14,790 nucleotides of DNA, taken from Clostridiales bacterium oral taxon 876 str. F0540. GTDB taxonomy: Bacteria; Bacillota; Clostridia; Clostridiales; Clostridiaceae. The stretch is from contig KE993479.1 of NCBI GenBank assembly GCA_000466585.1, positions 1 through 14,790 of the forward strand. Direction: 5' to 3'. Of the stretch, positions 12,621 to 14,790 are shown one piece after another (the stretch's first letter is position 1; each line of letters starts with the position of its first letter). The position numbers and the translations under genes were made by a program. The notes beneath the pieces are model-generated. The model saw nothing but the letters and a program-made list of their open reading frames with translations, was not told the DNA's origin and did no database searches.

Positions 12621-14690
12621 GTGGCTAGACAGTTTCCATTAGAAAAGTTTAGAAACATAGGTATTATGGCGCATATAGACGCAGGAAAAACTACAACAAC
12701 TGAACGTGTACTGTTCTATACAGGAAAAACACATAAAATTGGTGAAGTGCACGAAGGCCAGGCTACAATGGACTGGATGGTTCAGGAGCAAGAAAGAGGT
12801 ATAACTATTACTTCTGCTGCTACTACTGCACAATGGAAGGGTTACGCAATAAACATTATTGATACACCAGGACACGTAGACTTCACTGTAGAGGTTGAAA
12901 GATCATTAAGAGTACTTGATGGTGCTGTTACTGTTCTTGATGCTAAGAGTGGGGTTGAACCTCAGACTGAAACTGTATGGAGACAGGCAGATAAATATGG
13001 TGTTCCAAGAATGGTATATGTAAACAAAATGGATGCAACAGGAGCTGATTTCTTCCGCTGTGTTGCTACTTTAAGAGATAGATTAAAGGCAAATGCAGTT
13101 CCAATACAAATACCAATTGGTCAAGAATCCGAATTTATCGGTATGGTTGATTTAATTAGAATGGTTGCAATCATACATAAAAACGACCTAGGTACTGAAA
13201 TAGAAGAAACAGAAATCCCAGCTAACCTTAAAGAGCAGGCTGATGAATACAGAGCAGCAATGGTAGAAGGTATAGCTGATACAGATGAAGATTTGATGAT
13301 GAAGTATCTTGAAGGTGAAGATATATCAGAAGAAGAACTTCATGATGCTATTAGAAGAGGTGTTATCGCTAATAAGATAGTACCAGTTATCTGTGGATCT
13401 TCATACAAAAACAAGGGTGTTCAAGAAATGCTTGATGCAGTTGTTGCATATATGCCATCACCAATTGACATCCCTGCTATTAAAGGTGTAAATCCTGATA
13501 ATGGCGAAGAAGATGAAAGACCAGCTGATGATAATGCTCCAATGTCAGCATTAGCATTTAAGATTGCTACAGATCCATTTGTTGGAAGACTTGCATTTAC
13601 AAGAGTATACTCTGGTATTATGGTAAGTGGTACTTATGTACTTAATTCAACAAAGGGAAAAAAAGAAAGAATAGGCAGACTAGTTAAGATGCATGCTAAC
13701 CATAGAGAAGAAGTTGAAGAGTTACGTGCAGGAGATTTAGGTGCTATAGTTGGATTAAAGGATACAACTACTGGAGATACTTTATGTATTGACACTAATC
13801 CAATAATTCTTGAAAAGATGGAATTCCCAGAACCAGTTATAGATGTAGCTATAGAGCCAAAAACTAAAGCTGGTCAAGAAAAGATGGGTCTTGCACTTGC
13901 TAAGCTTGCAGAAGAAGATCCAACATTTAGAACACATACTGATCAAGAAACTGGTCAAACAATTATTTCTGGTATGGGTGAACTTCACCTTGAAATTATT
14001 GTTGATAGACTTCAAAGAGAGTTTAAAGTAGAATGTAATGTTGGTAAGCCACAAGTTGCATACAAAGAAACTATACGTAAGGCTGTTAAAGCTGAAGGTA
14101 AGTTTGTTAGACAGTCTGGTGGTCGTGGACAATACGGACACTGTTGGATAGAAATGATACCAACAGAAGGTGAATATGAATTTGAAAATGCTATAGTTGG
14201 TGGAGCTATTCCAAAAGAGTATATTTCTCCAATTGACAACGGTATAAGAGAAGCAGCACAAAGTGGTATACTTGGTGGATATCAAGTTATGAACTTTAAA
14301 ATTAAACTTTATGATGGTTCATACCATGATGTAGACTCATCTGAAATGGCATTTAAGATTGCCGGATCTATGGCGTTTAAAAATGCTATGGCTAAAGCTG
14401 ATCCAGTACTATTAGAGCCTGTAGAAAAAGTCGAAGTAACTGTTCCTGAAGAATATATGGGAGACGTTATAGGTGACTTAAATTCTAGAAGAGGTAGAAT
14501 AGAAGGTATGGAAGAGAGATCTGGAGCTCAAATTATAAGAGCATTCGTTCCACTTTCAGAAATGTTTGGATATGCTACAGTTCTTAGATCAAGAACACAA
14601 GGTAGAGGAGTATATTCAATGGAGTTTGATCACTTTGAAGAAGTTCCAAAGAGTGTTCAAGAGCAAGTTATAGGAAGTAAACAAAAATAA
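12621..14690 (+). CDS. fusA: Translation elongation factor G
   Basis: This is a 689-residue translational GTPase that drives tRNA-mRNA translocation. GTP-binding motifs are visible in order: G1 AHIDAGKTT (17-25), G2 with T64 in RGITITSA, G3 DTPGH (81-85) and G4 NKMD (135-138). The later domains include SGGRGQYGH (499-507) and the domain IV tip H569 in HDVDSSE, equal to T. thermophilus H573. Length and motifs indicate canonical EF-G, not a RelF-like or tetracycline-protection paralogue. The start is GTG at 12621, 6 bases after GAGAGGAGGA. tuf follows after 82 bases, the usual str-operon order. Confidence 0.97.
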   Translation: MARQFPLEKFRNIGIMAHIDAGKTTTTERVLFYTGKTHKIGEVHEGQATMDWMVQEQERGITITSAATTAQWKGYAINIIDTPGHVDFTVEVERSLRVLDGAVTVLDAKSGVEPQTETVWRQADKYGVPRMVYVNKMDATGADFFRCVATLRDRLKANAVPIQIPIGQESEFIGMVDLIRMVAIIHKNDLGTEIEETEIPANLKEQADEYRAAMVEGIADTDEDLMMKYLEGEDISEEELHDAIRRGVIANKIVPVICGSSYKNKGVQEMLDAVVAYMPSPIDIPAIKGVNPDNGEEDERPADDNAPMSALAFKIATDPFVGRLAFTRVYSGIMVSGTYVLNSTKGKKERIGRLVKMHANHREEVEELRAGDLGAIVGLKDTTTGDTLCIDTNPIILEKMEFPEPVIDVAIEPKTKAGQEKMGLALAKLAEEDPTFRTHTDQETGQTIISGMGELHLEIIVDRLQREFKVECNVGKPQVAYKETIRKAVKAEGKFVRQSGGRGQYGHCWIEMIPTEGEYEFENAIVGGAIPKEYISPIDNGIREAAQSGILGGYQVMNFKIKLYDGSYHDVDSSEMAFKIAGSMAFKNAMAKADPVLLEPVEKVEVTVPEEYMGDVIGDLNSRRGRIEGMEERSGAQIIRAFVPLSEMFGYATVLRSRTQGRGVYSMEFDHFEEVPKSVQEQVIGSKQK

Positions 14691-14700
14691 CAAAATTATA

Positions 14701-14738
14701 ATTTAAGCATAAGCTAATATTTTAGCTTTTGCTTAAAT
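14701..14738 (+). other. Hairpin between fusA and tuf
   Basis: Bases 14701-14717 pair with 14722-14738 as a 17-position stem with one T-T mismatch and a TATT loop (14718-14721). No T-run follows, only ATATATATT, so it is not a standard terminator. It may be an RNA processing or protection element that separates fusA and tuf messages. Confidence 0.5.
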
Positions 14739-14772
14739 ATATATTACAGATATATTAAGGAGGAAGAAAGAA

Positions 14773-14790
14773 ATGGCAAAGTCAAAATTT
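14773..14790 (+). CDS. tuf: Elongation factor Tu, N-terminal start (partial, second tuf copy)
   Basis: ATG follows AAGGAGG (14757-14763) by 9 bases and reads MAKSKF, the usual clostridial and general EF-Tu beginning, before the window ends. Position directly after fusA is the classical str-operon position for tuf. Only six residues are visible, so the call depends on this motif and the gene order. With the C-terminal fragment at 1-31, the window spans from one tuf copy to the other. Confidence 0.85.

Noticed and set aside
13782..14285. Minus-strand open frame inside fusA
   Set aside because: It is a Phe/Ser/Asn-rich shadow of fusA with no recognisable domain and no start signal.
14729..14756. 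Promoter-like TTGCTT/TATATT pair before tuf
   Set aside because: The start would fall at about 14763, after the AAGGAGG ribosome binding site, so the message could not be translated normally.
1..14790. Mobile elements, CRISPR, defence genes or a new protein system
   Set aside because: All reading frames of size are conserved housekeeping genes in standard order, and no terminal repeats, spacer arrays or transposase motifs are seen.

Overview
The window is a contiguous block of translation and transcription housekeeping genes, all on the + strand. The base composition is AT-rich, AGA is heavily used for arginine, and strong AGGAGG ribosome binding sites often pair with GTG or TTG starts. The gene order is tuf-rpmG-secE-nusG-rplK-rplA-rplJ-rplL-rpoB-rpoC-(L7Ae-like)-rpsL-rpsG-fusA-tuf. 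Together these point to a low-GC Firmicute of the class Clostridia, probably Clostridium or a close relative. No RsmC-like methyltransferase gene lies between rplL and rpoB, unlike in Bacillus subtilis.

Layout. Bases 1-31 are the last codons of an elongation factor Tu gene, followed by a terminator (42-70). A promoter (103-131) then starts rpmG (L33), secE (translocase subunit) and nusG (elongation/termination factor). rplK (L11) and rplA (L1) follow, and each is preceded by a small RNA element that copies the L1 site of 23S rRNA. A consensus promoter begins 3 bases after the rplA stop and drives a classical L10 leader with an attenuator, then rplJ (L10) and rplL (L7/L12), closed by a strong terminator (3593-3623). 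Two candidate promoters and a structured leader precede rpoB and rpoC (RNA polymerase beta and beta'). Another promoter and a long 5'-terminal hairpin precede a small L7Ae/YbxF-type protein gene, followed by rpsL (S12), rpsG (S7) and fusA (EF-G). The window ends six codons into a second tuf gene.

How the genes work together. The products are ribosome parts (L33, L11, L1, L10, L7/L12, S12, S7), the elongation factors that work on the stalk and decoding site (EF-G, EF-Tu), RNA polymerase with its partner NusG, and one secretion subunit. The sequence shows several points where output can be set separately: L1 mimics for L11/L1, an L10 attenuator for the stalk proteins, re-initiation before rpoB and before the L7Ae-like gene, and intercistronic hairpins before rpsG, fusA and tuf.

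I found no mobile element, CRISPR array, tRNA or rRNA gene, and no unknown protein-coding system. The protein genes are ordinary. The signals worth a second look are in the non-coding RNA: a hairpin that sits exactly between the nusG ribosome binding site and its start codon, the duplicated L1 mimics, structured leaders of rpoB and of the L7Ae-like gene, a folded rpsL-rpsG spacer, and the bracketing of the block by two tuf copies.
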